DNA of 64,000 bases from the NCBI GenBank assembly GCA_020635515.1, contig JACJZS010000002.1, positions 1 to 64,000 on the forward strand, written 5' to 3'. Made by a program: the position numbers and the translations under genes. The notes beneath the pieces are model-generated. The model was not told the origin of the DNA and ran no database searches. It worked only from the letters and a program-made list of their open reading frames with translations. Below are positions 1 through 8,237 of this stretch, in pieces; positions within the stretch are counted from its first letter, which is position 1; every line of letters begins with the position of its first letter. The DNA comes from Flavobacteriales bacterium (GTDB lineage Bacteria; Bacteroidota; Bacteroidia; Flavobacteriales; Weeksellaceae).

Positions 1-782
1 GTAACAATAGGATTCGGAGCAGAAGTAGCTACAATAATCACATCAGACTGATTAACTTGCTTTTGCAATTCCTCGTATTTTCGTGTTTGGATTCCTAATT
101 TTTCAGCAATTGCTATTGCTTTTTCATTGGTTCTGTTCATCAGCGTTACTTGATTTTCAGAAATATGCTTAATTAAGTTTTCTGATGTATTTCTACCAAT
201 TTTTCCTATTCCTATAATTAGGATTTTTTTATCCTGTAAATTTTGAACTTCATTTAGTAAATAATGAACTGTCGCATAAGAAACAGAAGTAATTCCTGAA
301 GACAGAGAAGTATGCGTTTTTATTTTTTTAGAAATCTGAATTGCAGTATTTACCACTCGTTCCAAATAAAAATTGGTACTTCCTAATTTTTGAAATCTTT
401 TATACCATGTTCTAACTTGAGAAATTATTTCAAAATCACCAAGAATTTGGCTTTCCAATCCACCAGAAACTCTAAAAAGGTGTTTTACAGCTTCGCCAGA
501 TTTGTAAACATCACAATACGTTATAAATTCACTGTAATTCACTTGAATAACATTACAATACTCATGAATGATTTTTGTATAATCATCAGAATAACAATAA
601 ATTTCAGTTCTATTACAAGTAGAAATTACAAAAAACTTACCTAGCTTTTTTTCTTGCACATTTTTACATAACGGAAAAACTTGATTACTGAAGAAAGAAA
701 ATTTCCCTCTAATATCTGCATTTGCTTTCTCGTAACTGATACTTACAACAGTAAAATTAGTATGTAATTGCTCGGTGTTCAT
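1..782 (-). CDS. hemA: Glutamyl-tRNA reductase, 3' part outside window
   Basis: Translating the minus strand from the ATG at 782 gives 260 residues before the window edge; the C-terminus is missing. HemA reduces glutamyl-tRNA(Glu) to glutamate-1-semialdehyde with NADPH, the first committed step of C5 tetrapyrrole (haem) synthesis. The catalytic motif STCNRTEIY with Cys56 is present, followed by a GGLESQILGDFEI block near residue 110 and an NADPH Rossmann segment (ILIIGIGKIGRN) near residue 185. A TAAATTTG promoter box ends only about 11 bases before the ATG, so the leader is very short. The gene is divergent from an AraC-type regulator. Identification is secure from motif order and spacing. 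Confidence 0.95.
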   Translation of the reverse strand, partial: MNTEQLHTNFTVVSISYEKANADIRGKFSFFSNQVFPLCKNVQEKKLGKFFVISTCNRTEIYCYSDDYTKIIHEYCNVIQVNYSEFITYCDVYKSGEAVKHLFRVSGGLESQILGDFEIISQVRTWYKRFQKLGSTNFYLERVVNTAIQISKKIKTHTSLSSGITSVSYATVHYLLNEVQNLQDKKILIIGIGKIGRNTSENLIKHISENQVTLMNRTNEKAIAIAEKLGIQTRKYEELQKQVNQSDVIIVATSAPNPIV

Positions 783-792
783 TTATGATTTG

Positions 793-800
793 CAAATTTA
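793..800 (-). promoter_or_regulatory. TAnnTTTG promoter box for hemA
   Basis: TAAATTTG on the minus strand matches the Bacteroidota -7 consensus TAnnTTTG. The expected start of transcription is almost at the hemA ATG. Confidence 0.5.
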
Positions 801-959
801 TTCCTTATAAATGAATTTTTATACCTTATTCGCAAAAAAATATCCTAAAAATCAAAAACAGCATTATTTATATTGATTATAAATAGCAGGATATTAATAA
901 TAAAAACAATAACTAATTACTATATTTACTGTAGCTAGAAAAGTTTACAGAACAAATAA

Positions 960-1832
960 ATGAAAATAGAAAATACCTATAAAAGTAAAATCATCGAAAA
1001 AAAGATAGACGATGAAATCTATTTTGCAAGTATTCATAACACTACAGAGTTTACCGATACGATTCAAAAGGAGATAAACAAAAGATTTATTCAGTTTTAT
1101 TTTTGTGTTAGCGGAAATGTAACTTTTCATTTTTCTAGAGATTACAGTCGAATTTTGGAAACAGAAAACTCATATATGATATTTAATCCTTCTGATAATC
1201 TTCCATTATCTTTGAATATTACAAACAATACAAAACTCTGTATTTTGGTTGTTAGCTCCGAAAAAATGAAGCTTCTTTTTACTTCTAATAATTTAGATGT
1301 GAACTTATTGATGAAATCGTTTGAAAAAAAAATATATGAAGAAAATAAAATTAGTTTTCATATAAAAAGTATTTTACATCAAATGGAATCGTATAATCTA
1401 AAAAAAGAGTTTGAGCGATTGTATTTATCAGGTAAAATGTACGAATTATTAATTCATTATTTTTCAGAAAAAGAAGAAGAAAAAAACTGTCCTTTTATAC
1501 TTGATGAAGAAATTGCATTAAAAATAAAAAAAGCTAAAGATATACTTGTTTCTGATTTACAAAACGGAATTAAAATCAATGAATTATCACAAAAAATAGG
1601 ACTTTCAGAATACAAACTGCAAGAAGGTTTTAAAAAAATATATAATACTACTATTTATGGTTATTTCTTAAATTTCAAATTGGAATATGCAAAAAACAAA
1701 CTTTTTAATTCCGATGTAAAAATAAAAGAAATCGCTAGCGAAATTGGTTATGATAACACTAGTCATTTTATAGAAGCATTCAAAAAGAAATACAAATCAA
1801 CTCCCAAACAGTACCTTTTAAAACAAATGTGA
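960..1832 (+). CDS. AraC-family transcriptional regulator
   Basis: A 290-residue protein whose last ~100 residues form the double helix-turn-helix DNA-binding domain of the AraC/XylS family: first helix pair around INELSQKIGLSEYKLQEGFKK, second around IKEIASEIGYDNTSHFIEAFKKKY, ending in the usual STPKQY. The N-terminal ~180 residues would be the sensing part and show no motif I can name. It is divergent from hemA with a 177-base spacer. An AraC gene beside hemA is, to my knowledge, a common arrangement in Flavobacteriia, so a role in haem or iron control is plausible but only inferred. It ends three bases before the converging aminotransferase gene. Confidence 0.85.
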   Translation: MKIENTYKSKIIEKKIDDEIYFASIHNTTEFTDTIQKEINKRFIQFYFCVSGNVTFHFSRDYSRILETENSYMIFNPSDNLPLSLNITNNTKLCILVVSSEKMKLLFTSNNLDVNLLMKSFEKKIYEENKISFHIKSILHQMESYNLKKEFERLYLSGKMYELLIHYFSEKEEEKNCPFILDEEIALKIKKAKDILVSDLQNGIKINELSQKIGLSEYKLQEGFKKIYNTTIYGYFLNFKLEYAKNKLFNSDVKIKEIASEIGYDNTSHFIEAFKKKYKSTPKQYLLKQM

Positions 1833-1835
1833 GGT

Positions 1836-2945
1836 TTATACTATCAAATCACATATTTCATCTACTTGTTCTAAGGTTAACTCATAAAATAATGGTAACC
1901 TTACCAAACATTCTGTAAACTTATCTGAATTTTTAAGTTCTCTTCCATCATGTTTTTCTATGTAGTAATCACTGGAATGTAAAGAAATGTAATGGAATAC
2001 CGCATGGTAATTATTCTCTTTTAACTTTTTAATTAATGTTGTTCTTTTTTGTTCACTTTCACAAACTAGATAAAACATATGAGCATTATTGGTTGCATAT
2101 TCAGGAATATTTGGTAATTTAATTCCATCTAATTTTTTAGAAGATAAATTTTTGTAATACCTATTCCACAATTCTTTTCTTTTATTTTGAATAGTATCTA
2201 AATTCTCAATCTGAGCATATAAAAAAGCAGATATGATTTCAGAAGGTAGAAAAGAGCTTCCTGTATCTACCCAACCATATTTATTTACCTCTCCTCTAAA
2301 AAATTGAGAGCGATTTGTTCCCTTTTCCCAAATAATCTCTGCTCGCTGAATAAAACGTTCGTCATTAATTGCTAAAAGTCCTCCTTCTCCTGCAATAATA
2401 TTTTTGGTTTCATGAAACGAAAAAGCGGATAAATGACCTATACTTCCTAATGGTTTTCCTTTATAAAAAGAATCAATAGCCTGTGCTGCATCTTCAATTA
2501 CTATTAAATTATATTTATTTGCCAAACTCATAATCTTATCCATATCACAAGCTACTCCAGCATAATGAACAGGTACTATTGCTTTTGTTTTATCAGTGAT
2601 TAATTCTTCTATTTTATCTGTATCTATATTAGGATTATCAGTGTAAGAATCTGCAAAAACTACTTTGGCTCCTTGCCTAATAAATGCTATTGCTGTAGAT
2701 ACAAATGTAAAACTGGGAATAATTATTTCATCTCTTGGTTGAATATCTGTTAAGATTGCACACATTTCTAAAGCATCGGTACAAGAAGTTGTTAAGAGAG
2801 CCTTTTTAAATCCATACTTTTGTTCAAAGAAATCTTGGCACTTTTTTGTAAAAATTCCATTTCCAGAAATCTTCCCAGAGTTCACCGCTTCGTATATATA
2901 ATGAGTTTCTTTTCCTGTAAGAAATGGTTTATTGAATGGCGTCAT
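1836..2945 (-). CDS. wecE: dTDP-4-amino-4,6-dideoxygalactose transaminase (DegT/DnrJ/EryC1 family)
   Basis: A 369-residue PLP-dependent sugar aminotransferase. It follows E. coli WecE/RffA nearly end to end: MxPFNxP start, LLTxSCTDALEM, DEIIIPSFTFVSTAIAF, VPVHYAGVACDMD, EDAAQAIDS, and SFHETKN with the PLP-binding lysine at residue 181. Further matches are EKGTNRSQFFRG and the AVFHYISLHSS block. The enzyme makes dTDP-4-amino-4,6-dideoxygalactose (Fuc4N precursor) for surface polysaccharide. No other nucleotide-sugar or glycosyltransferase gene is adjacent, so it sits outside a polysaccharide cluster. It converges on the AraC gene and lies upstream of nothing obviously co-transcribed. Confidence 0.88.
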   Translation of the reverse strand: MTPFNKPFLTGKETHYIYEAVNSGKISGNGIFTKKCQDFFEQKYGFKKALLTTSCTDALEMCAILTDIQPRDEIIIPSFTFVSTAIAFIRQGAKVVFADSYTDNPNIDTDKIEELITDKTKAIVPVHYAGVACDMDKIMSLANKYNLIVIEDAAQAIDSFYKGKPLGSIGHLSAFSFHETKNIIAGEGGLLAINDERFIQRAEIIWEKGTNRSQFFRGEVNKYGWVDTGSSFLPSEIISAFLYAQIENLDTIQNKRKELWNRYYKNLSSKKLDGIKLPNIPEYATNNAHMFYLVCESEQKRTTLIKKLKENNYHAVFHYISLHSSDYYIEKHDGRELKNSDKFTECLVRLPLFYELTLEQVDEICDLIV

Positions 2946-3015
2946 GGTTATAAATTTATAGTTTTTTTATGTCTAATTAATCTCACAAGCAAATTATAAA
3001 TACTAAAATAAGGTA

Positions 3016-3654
3016 TCAGCCTTTTAAAAAATTCTGCGGAAGAGCTTTTTTCTTAAATAGTAAAACCCAAATCACACCAATAGTAATTGCAGAATCTGCA
3101 ACGTTAAAGATGTATTTAAAAAACTCAAAGCGTTCTCCTCCGTAAAGAGGAATCCAGTTTGGCAAAATTCCATCGAAAAGTGGAAAGCGAAACATATCTA
3201 CTACAACACCGTTAAAAAGACCAGAGTATCCTTCAAAATTAGCTTGTGCGATTCCTGAATATCCAATCCATTGTTCTATTTCTGTATTGTACGTCAATCC
3301 TTTATCAAAGATTAATCCGTAAAACATTCCATCAATTAAATTTCCGATAGCACCTGCTAAGATTAATCCTGCTGGAATTTGAAAATAGATGGATTTCATG
3401 GTTTTACTCCACGTATAGAAATAATAACACATACCTCCAATTAATAGTAACCGCACTATTGTTAAGAATGTCTTTCCTAACTGTCCGCCAACAAACTCCA
3501 TTCCGTATGCCATTCCTGGATTTTCGATGAAGGTAAGATGAAACCACGAAAATACTTCTACGTCTTCGTGGTACATAAAATTTGTTTTTACATAAAACTT
3601 ACTTAGCTGATCAATTAGAACAACCAAAAAAGCAATAAGTGTAATTTTTTTCAC
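3016..3654 (-). CDS. lspA: Lipoprotein signal peptidase (signal peptidase II)
   Basis: A 212-residue inner-membrane aspartyl protease that removes signal peptides from diacylglyceryl-modified prolipoproteins. The hallmarks are DQLSK in the first membrane segment, FIENPGMAYG, GNLIDG with catalytic Asp108, and FNVADSAITIG with catalytic Asp187. At least four hydrophobic segments are visible. The protein is longer than the ~165-residue E. coli enzyme because of an insertion between the two catalytic blocks, which is usual in Bacteroidota. The start codon is GTG, four bases after the dksA-like stop codon, and no ATG fits better. It is the last gene of an ileS-dksA-lspA operon. Confidence 0.95.
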   Translation of the reverse strand: MKKITLIAFLVVLIDQLSKFYVKTNFMYHEDVEVFSWFHLTFIENPGMAYGMEFVGGQLGKTFLTIVRLLLIGGMCYYFYTWSKTMKSIYFQIPAGLILAGAIGNLIDGMFYGLIFDKGLTYNTEIEQWIGYSGIAQANFEGYSGLFNGVVVDMFRFPLFDGILPNWIPLYGGERFEFFKYIFNVADSAITIGVIWVLLFKKKALPQNFLKG

Positions 3655-3658
3655 AGAA

Positions 3659-4039
3659 TTATTTTTGATTATTTTTTGCTTCTATGCTAAGCGTTGCATG
3701 AGGAACAGCTTTTAATCTTTCTTTGCTTATAAGTTTTCCTGTTTCACGACAGATTCCGTATGTTTTATTTTGAATTCGAAGCAATGCATTCTTTAAATCT
3801 CTTATAAAACGTTCTTGACGAGCTGCCATAATTGCATTTTGTTCTTTGCTCATCGTTTCTGAACCTTCCTCAAATGCCTTGAAGGTAGGAGAGGTGTCGT
3901 CTGTTCCGTTATTTTTATCGTTTTTCACTACTTCGTTGAGCAAGTTTAAATCTTCCTCAGCTTTAGCTATTTTTTCTAATATTAATGTTTTAAATTCCTC
4001 TAACTCCGCATCTGAGTATCTTACTGTTTCGTTTTGCAT
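3659..4039 (-). CDS. DksA/TraR-family protein with reduced zinc finger
   Basis: I start it at the ATG at 4039 (MQNETVRYSD), 126 residues, because a longer reading from 4114 would overlap the end of ileS. The N-terminal half is helical and acidic, as in the DksA coiled coil; the C-terminal YGICRETGKLI...VPHATLSIEAK is the DksA/TraR signature. DksA binds RNA polymerase through the secondary channel and works with (p)ppGpp. Only one cysteine remains where a classical C4 finger has four, so zinc binding by the usual four cysteines is not possible. This degenerate form is common in flavobacterial relatives. It sits 10 bases after ileS and four before lspA, clearly co-transcribed. Confidence 0.87.
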   Translation of the reverse strand: MQNETVRYSDAELEEFKTLILEKIAKAEEDLNLLNEVVKNDKNNGTDDTSPTFKAFEEGSETMSKEQNAIMAARQERFIRDLKNALLRIQNKTYGICRETGKLISKERLKAVPHATLSIEAKNNQK

Positions 4040-4049
4040 TTTATATAAT

Positions 4050-7000
4050 TTAGTTTTTGTTGATTTTAATTGGAATGATTTGTTCATTGATTTCAATGGT
4101 AAAAGATTCATCAAGGTTTTCAGATAAAATTATATTATCTGCTAATGTTTCTTCCATAATGTATTGTTTATTTGATAGAATTGCCTCGTTAAATGAATTA
4201 TTTTTAATTTCTATTGTAATTCTATCATTAAGTTCAAATTCTTTCTCTTTCCTGATGTTTTGTATTCTATTTACAAATTCTCTAGAGATTCCTTCATTTA
4301 TAAGTTCATCATCTAAAGAAATATCCAAAGCAACAGTTAATTTTCCGTTTGAAGCAACCGTCCAACCTGGTAAATCTTTAGTTAAAATTTCTACTTCCTC
4401 CAAAGAAATCTTGTGATTATCTACAGTAATACTTCCTGAAGATTCAAAGTTTTGAATTTCTTCTTTGGTTAAATTTTGTAGCTTTTGACTTACTGTTTTT
4501 ATATCTTTCCCAAGTTTTGGTCCGAGAACTTTAAAGTTAGGTTTTACAGATTTCACTAATATTTCAGATGCTTTTTCGGAGGTTATAAAGTCAACTTCTT
4601 TTACGTTTACTTCTTGTTTTATAAGATCAGAAGCTAGTTTTATGTGCTGTTCTACATCAGAATTATCAACAGGAATGATGATTTTAGATAACGGTTGACG
4701 AACTTTTAAATTTTCTTTTTTTCGTAGAGAAAAAACCATACTCGTAATATCTTGAGTAAGTCTTGCTCTTGTAATTAAATTTTCATCTATTTCATTTTCA
4801 TTACTAACTGGGAAATCAGCAAGATGTACAGACTCTACATCGTATTTATTGGTAACTTCATTCAAATCTTTAAATAATCTATCAGAGAAAAATGGAGCTA
4901 CAGGAGAAGCTAAAATTGCAACCGAATTTAAACATTTATATAACGTTTGATATGCCGAAATTTTATCATCAGAATAATCTCCTTTCCAAAAACGTCTTCT
5001 ACTTAGGCGAACAAACCAATTACTTAAATTATCAAGAACAAATTCAGAAATAAGTCTTGTTGCACGTGTCGGTTCGTAATCAGAGTAGAATTCATTTACT
5101 TGTTTGATTAATAAATTTAATTCAGAAAGAATCCAACGATCCAGTTCAGGACGATTATCAAAAGGAATATCATCTTCTGAATACGTAAATGAATCTGCAT
5201 TGGCATATAAAGCAAAGAATGAATAGGTATTGTATAAAGTTCCAAAGAATTTTCTGCGAACTTCATCAATTCCATCTAAATCAAATTTTAAATTTTCCCA
5301 CGGTTGAGCATTAGAAATCATATACCAGCGTGTAGCATCAGGTCCGTATTTCTGTAAGGTTTCAAAAGGATCTACTGCATTCCCAAGACGTTTAGACATT
5401 TTTTGTCCATTTTTATCTAAAACCAATCCATTGGAAACCACATTTTTATACGCAACTTGATTAAAAATTAACGAAGAAATGGTATGTAAAGTATAAAACC
5501 AACCACGAGTTTGATCAACACCTTCGGCGATGAAGTCTGCTTGAGCTTTATTTTTTAAATATTCTTCTTTGTTTTCTACACCAAATGGAAAATGATTTTG
5601 AGCAAATGGCATTGCACCAGAGTCAAACCAAACATCAATTAAATCCGATTCTCGTTTCATTGGTTTTCCAGAATCAGAAACAAGAATTATGGCATCAACA
5701 ATATTTTTGTGTAAATCTATTTTTTCGTAGTTTTCATCGGAAAGATTTCCTAACTCAAAAGATTTGAATGGATTTTCTTTCATCAATCCAGCTTGAATCG
5801 ATTTTTCAATTTCAGAAATTAATTCTTCTACCGAACCGATACAAATTTCTTCTGTTTTATCTTCAGTTCTCCAAATAGGAAGAGGAATTCCCCAATACCT
5901 AGAACGAGAAAGATTCCAGTCGTTTGCATTTTCCAACCAATTACCAAATCGTCCTTCTCCTGTTGATTTAGGTTTCCAATTAATGGTTTTATTTAAATCA
6001 ATCAGCTTTTGTTTGTCGTCAGTTACTTTTACAAACCAAGAATCTAGCGGATAATACAAAATAGGTTTATCGGTTCTCCAACAGTGAGGGTAGGAGTGTA
6101 CGTATTTTTCTACTTTAAAGGCTTTATTTTCAGTTTTCAGAAGAATTGCAATTTCTACATCAACCGATTTTTCTGGAGCAGAATTCTCGTCATAGTATTC
6201 ATTTTTAACGTATTTCCCTGCAAATTCATTATTAATTTGTTTAATGAATCTTCCTTGTAAATCTACTAGTGGAACTGGGTTTTCATTTTTATCTAAAATG
6301 AGCATTGCAGGAACATTGTGTTCTTTAGCAACTTTAGCATCATCTGCACCAAAAGTAGGAGCTGTATGCACAATTCCTGTTCCATCTTCGGTAGTTACAA
6401 AATCTCCATCAATTACTTGAAAGGCGTTTTCTGCATTTTCATAAGGTAAAATCCAAGGAAGAAGCTGTTCGTATTTAATTCCGACTAAATCACTTCCTTT
6501 ATATTCAGAAATGATTTGATAAGGTATTTTTTTATTATCTTCTGTGTAGGAATTGAAATCAGCATCTTCATTTGACTCAAAATATTTTTTTCCGAATTGT
6601 TTAGCAACTAAGTTTTTAGCTAAAATTACATAAACGGGTTTAAAGGTATATTGATTGAATGTTTTTACAAGTACATAATCTATCTTTTTTCCTACCGTTA
6701 ATGCTGTATTCGATGGAAGTGTCCAAGGTGTTGTTGTCCAAGCAAGAAAGTACACTTCATTATCATCTATATCATTCCAGTGAAAAGCACCACCGCAACC
6801 TTCTGTAGAAACTTCTGAATTTGAAGTTTTGGTTTTATCTAGTATTTCTTTCCAAACTTTGTGACTATCACTAGGATTTTTATTTACCTTAAATTGAGCA
6901 ACTATAGTGGTATCAGTAACATCACGATACATTCCTGGTTGGTTTACTTCGTGAGAAGATAATCCTGTTCCAGCTTTGGGAGAATATGGTTGTATGGTGT

Positions 7001-7529
7001 ATCCTTTGTATAGTTTATCTTTGGAATACAGTTGTTTAAGTAACCACCAAACGGATTCCATGTATTTTGGCTTGTAAGTAATGTACGGATTTTCTAAATC
7101 GACCCAATATCCAATTTTTTGAGTTAATTCGTTCCACACATCGGTATAACGCATTACCGCTTGCTTACAAGCATTATTATATTCCTCTATAGAAATTTTC
7201 TTTCCTATATCTTCTTTGGTAATGTTTAATTCTTTTTCTACACTTAATTCTACAGGAAGACCATGAGTGTCCCAACCTGCTTTTCTGAGTACACGTTTTC
7301 CTTTTAATGTTTGGTAACGACAAAAAATATCTTTTATAGTTCTTGCCATTACATGGTGTATACCAGGCATTCCATTTGCAGAAGGTGGACCTTCAAAAAA
7401 GACATAATCTTCTTTTCCCTCGCGTGTAGAAATACTTTTAGCAAATATATCGTTGTCTTGCCAAAAGTTTAAAATGGTTTCGGCAGTTTTGTTTAAATCT
7501 AGACTTTTATATTCTCTGAACAACTTCAT
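4050..7529 (-). CDS. ileS: Isoleucyl-tRNA synthetase
   Basis: A 1159-residue class I aminoacyl-tRNA synthetase. The HIGH-type motif is PGIHHVM at residues 55-61 in the context GPPSANGMPGIHH, typical of the long eukaryote-like IleRS found in Bacteroidota. The KMSKS motif appears as QKMSKRLGN near residue 708. The editing (CP1) region contains AWTTTPWTLPSNTAL and GTGIVHTAPTFGADD. A long C-terminal extension follows the anticodon-binding domain. It heads the ileS-dksA-lspA operon. A variant promoter box (TATATTCG) lies about 50 bases upstream. Confidence 0.97.
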   Translation of the reverse strand: MKLFREYKSLDLNKTAETILNFWQDNDIFAKSISTREGKEDYVFFEGPPSANGMPGIHHVMARTIKDIFCRYQTLKGKRVLRKAGWDTHGLPVELSVEKELNITKEDIGKKISIEEYNNACKQAVMRYTDVWNELTQKIGYWVDLENPYITYKPKYMESVWWLLKQLYSKDKLYKGYTIQPYSPKAGTGLSSHEVNQPGMYRDVTDTTIVAQFKVNKNPSDSHKVWKEILDKTKTSNSEVSTEGCGGAFHWNDIDDNEVYFLAWTTTPWTLPSNTALTVGKKIDYVLVKTFNQYTFKPVYVILAKNLVAKQFGKKYFESNEDADFNSYTEDNKKIPYQIISEYKGSDLVGIKYEQLLPWILPYENAENAFQVIDGDFVTTEDGTGIVHTAPTFGADDAKVAKEHNVPAMLILDKNENPVPLVDLQGRFIKQINNEFAGKYVKNEYYDENSAPEKSVDVEIAILLKTENKAFKVEKYVHSYPHCWRTDKPILYYPLDSWFVKVTDDKQKLIDLNKTINWKPKSTGEGRFGNWLENANDWNLSRSRYWGIPLPIWRTEDKTEEICIGSVEELISEIEKSIQAGLMKENPFKSFELGNLSDENYEKIDLHKNIVDAIILVSDSGKPMKRESDLIDVWFDSGAMPFAQNHFPFGVENKEEYLKNKAQADFIAEGVDQTRGWFYTLHTISSLIFNQVAYKNVVSNGLVLDKNGQKMSKRLGNAVDPFETLQKYGPDATRWYMISNAQPWENLKFDLDGIDEVRRKFFGTLYNTYSFFALYANADSFTYSEDDIPFDNRPELDRWILSELNLLIKQVNEFYSDYEPTRATRLISEFVLDNLSNWFVRLSRRRFWKGDYSDDKISAYQTLYKCLNSVAILASPVAPFFSDRLFKDLNEVTNKYDVESVHLADFPVSNENEIDENLITRARLTQDITSMVFSLRKKENLKVRQPLSKIIIPVDNSDVEQHIKLASDLIKQEVNVKEVDFITSEKASEILVKSVKPNFKVLGPKLGKDIKTVSQKLQNLTKEEIQNFESSGSITVDNHKISLEEVEILTKDLPGWTVASNGKLTVALDISLDDELINEGISREFVNRIQNIRKEKEFELNDRITIEIKNNSFNEAILSNKQYIMEETLADNIILSENLDESFTIEINEQIIPIKINKN

Positions 7530-7574
7530 CTTGAATTGATTAATACTTGATTTAGAATAAATTTTTAGAATTCG

Positions 7575-7582
7575 CGAATATA
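7575..7582 (-). promoter_or_regulatory. Variant promoter box upstream of ileS
   Basis: TATATTCG on the minus strand differs from TAnnTTTG at one position. It lies between the TA toxin stop and the ileS ATG, so ileS need not depend on read-through from the TA pair. Confidence 0.35.
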
Positions 7583-7656
7583 CTTAATTTTTTATAAATA
7601 AGTGTCGTCTAGTGAATGGAAAATGTAGAGGTAGGTTTAAATAGCTTTACACGTTT

Positions 7657-7971
7657 TTATCCTTTATCTTTTAATACAGTTAAAAGATTTTTTGGGTTTT
7701 GTCGATTATCCCAAAAAGAAGTTACTATAATTTTTGTAGCATCAACTTTATAATAAATACTAAAATTACCTAACGAAGCAACTCTAGTATCTTCAAAATC
7801 AGTTGCTTTATACATAAAAGGTTCTTTAGCTATTTGCTTTGTTCTTTTTGAAACTAATTTTACAAGTTTTTTTGAATAGGTCTTCGAGTTATTCCTTTTT
7901 ACCCAATATTCTAAGATTCCTACAAATTGGATATCAGCTGTTCGCGTCCATATTACATCTCGTTTAACCAT
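7657..7971 (-). CDS. RelE/ParE-family toxin
   Basis: A 104-residue basic protein with the RelE/ParE fold pattern: an N-terminal RDVIWTRTADIQFVGILEYW helix typical of ParE-like toxins, a central FxYKATDFEDTRVASLGNFSIYYKVD strand region, and a C-terminal IIVTSFWDNRQNPKNL segment. Members either cleave ribosome-bound mRNA or poison gyrase; which applies cannot be told from sequence by eye. It overlaps the upstream antitoxin by 19 bases, so the two are translated together. The pair sits between dnaE and ileS, unrelated core genes. Confidence 0.85.
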   Translation of the reverse strand: MVKRDVIWTRTADIQFVGILEYWVKRNNSKTYSKKLVKLVSKRTKQIAKEPFMYKATDFEDTRVASLGNFSIYYKVDATKIIVTSFWDNRQNPKNLLTVLKDKG

Positions 7972-8195
7972 TCCAAATTTCGTTTGTCCATAGCTTCTTG
8001 AGAAATCAATTTTCCATTTTTGATATCTTGATTACTCATTTCTAACATTATTCTTTGCTCTTCAGTTAGTTCAATAACATTAGATTCAGAAGAACTCGAT
8101 GAAATTAATTTGTCTAGAGCAACTAAAAAATCTTTATTTCTAATAGATAGAATTTTCTCAATCAATTCGTTCCTTATTGAATTTACTGTTGCCAT
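7953..8195 (-). CDS. Antitoxin of type II TA pair
   Basis: An 80-residue protein, charged and with a serine-rich linker (SSSSSES) in the middle. The N-terminus predicts helices; the C-terminal part (LTEEQRIMLEMSNQDIKNGKLISQEAMDKRNLEWLNEM) resembles the toxin-wrapping tail of small antitoxins paired with ParE-type toxins. I recognise it by size, composition and the 19-base overlap with the toxin, not by a named family motif. A variant promoter box lies upstream, in the short gap after dnaE. Confidence 0.75.
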   Translation of the reverse strand: MATVNSIRNELIEKILSIRNKDFLVALDKLISSSSSESNVIELTEEQRIMLEMSNQDIKNGKLISQEAMDKRNLEWLNEM

Positions 8196-8215
8196 TTTTA
8201 TTTGAATTTTTCTTG

Positions 8216-8223
8216 TAAAGATA
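8216..8223 (-). promoter_or_regulatory. Variant promoter box for the first TA pair
   Basis: TATCTTTA on the minus strand, one base off TAnnTTTG, 20 bases before the antitoxin ATG and just after the dnaE stop. Confidence 0.35.
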
Positions 8224-8237
8224 CAAAAATTGCCTAA

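Noticed and set aside
390..644. 84-codon open frame on the plus strand
   Set aside because: Antisense to hemA, whose motifs are clear; composition is that of a shadow frame.
4040..4114. N-terminal extension of the DksA-like protein overlapping ileS
   Set aside because: It would overlap the ileS end by 65 bases and adds residues unlike the family; the ATG at 4039 lies 10 bases after ileS.
3846..4416. Plus-strand open frames of 93 and 119 codons
   Set aside because: Both are antisense to dksA/ileS coding sequence with no family resemblance.
7583..7656. Possible duplicated dnaE tail after the first TA pair
   Set aside because: Only short words such as GACGAC are shared with the dnaE end, and no reading frame gives a matching peptide and stop.
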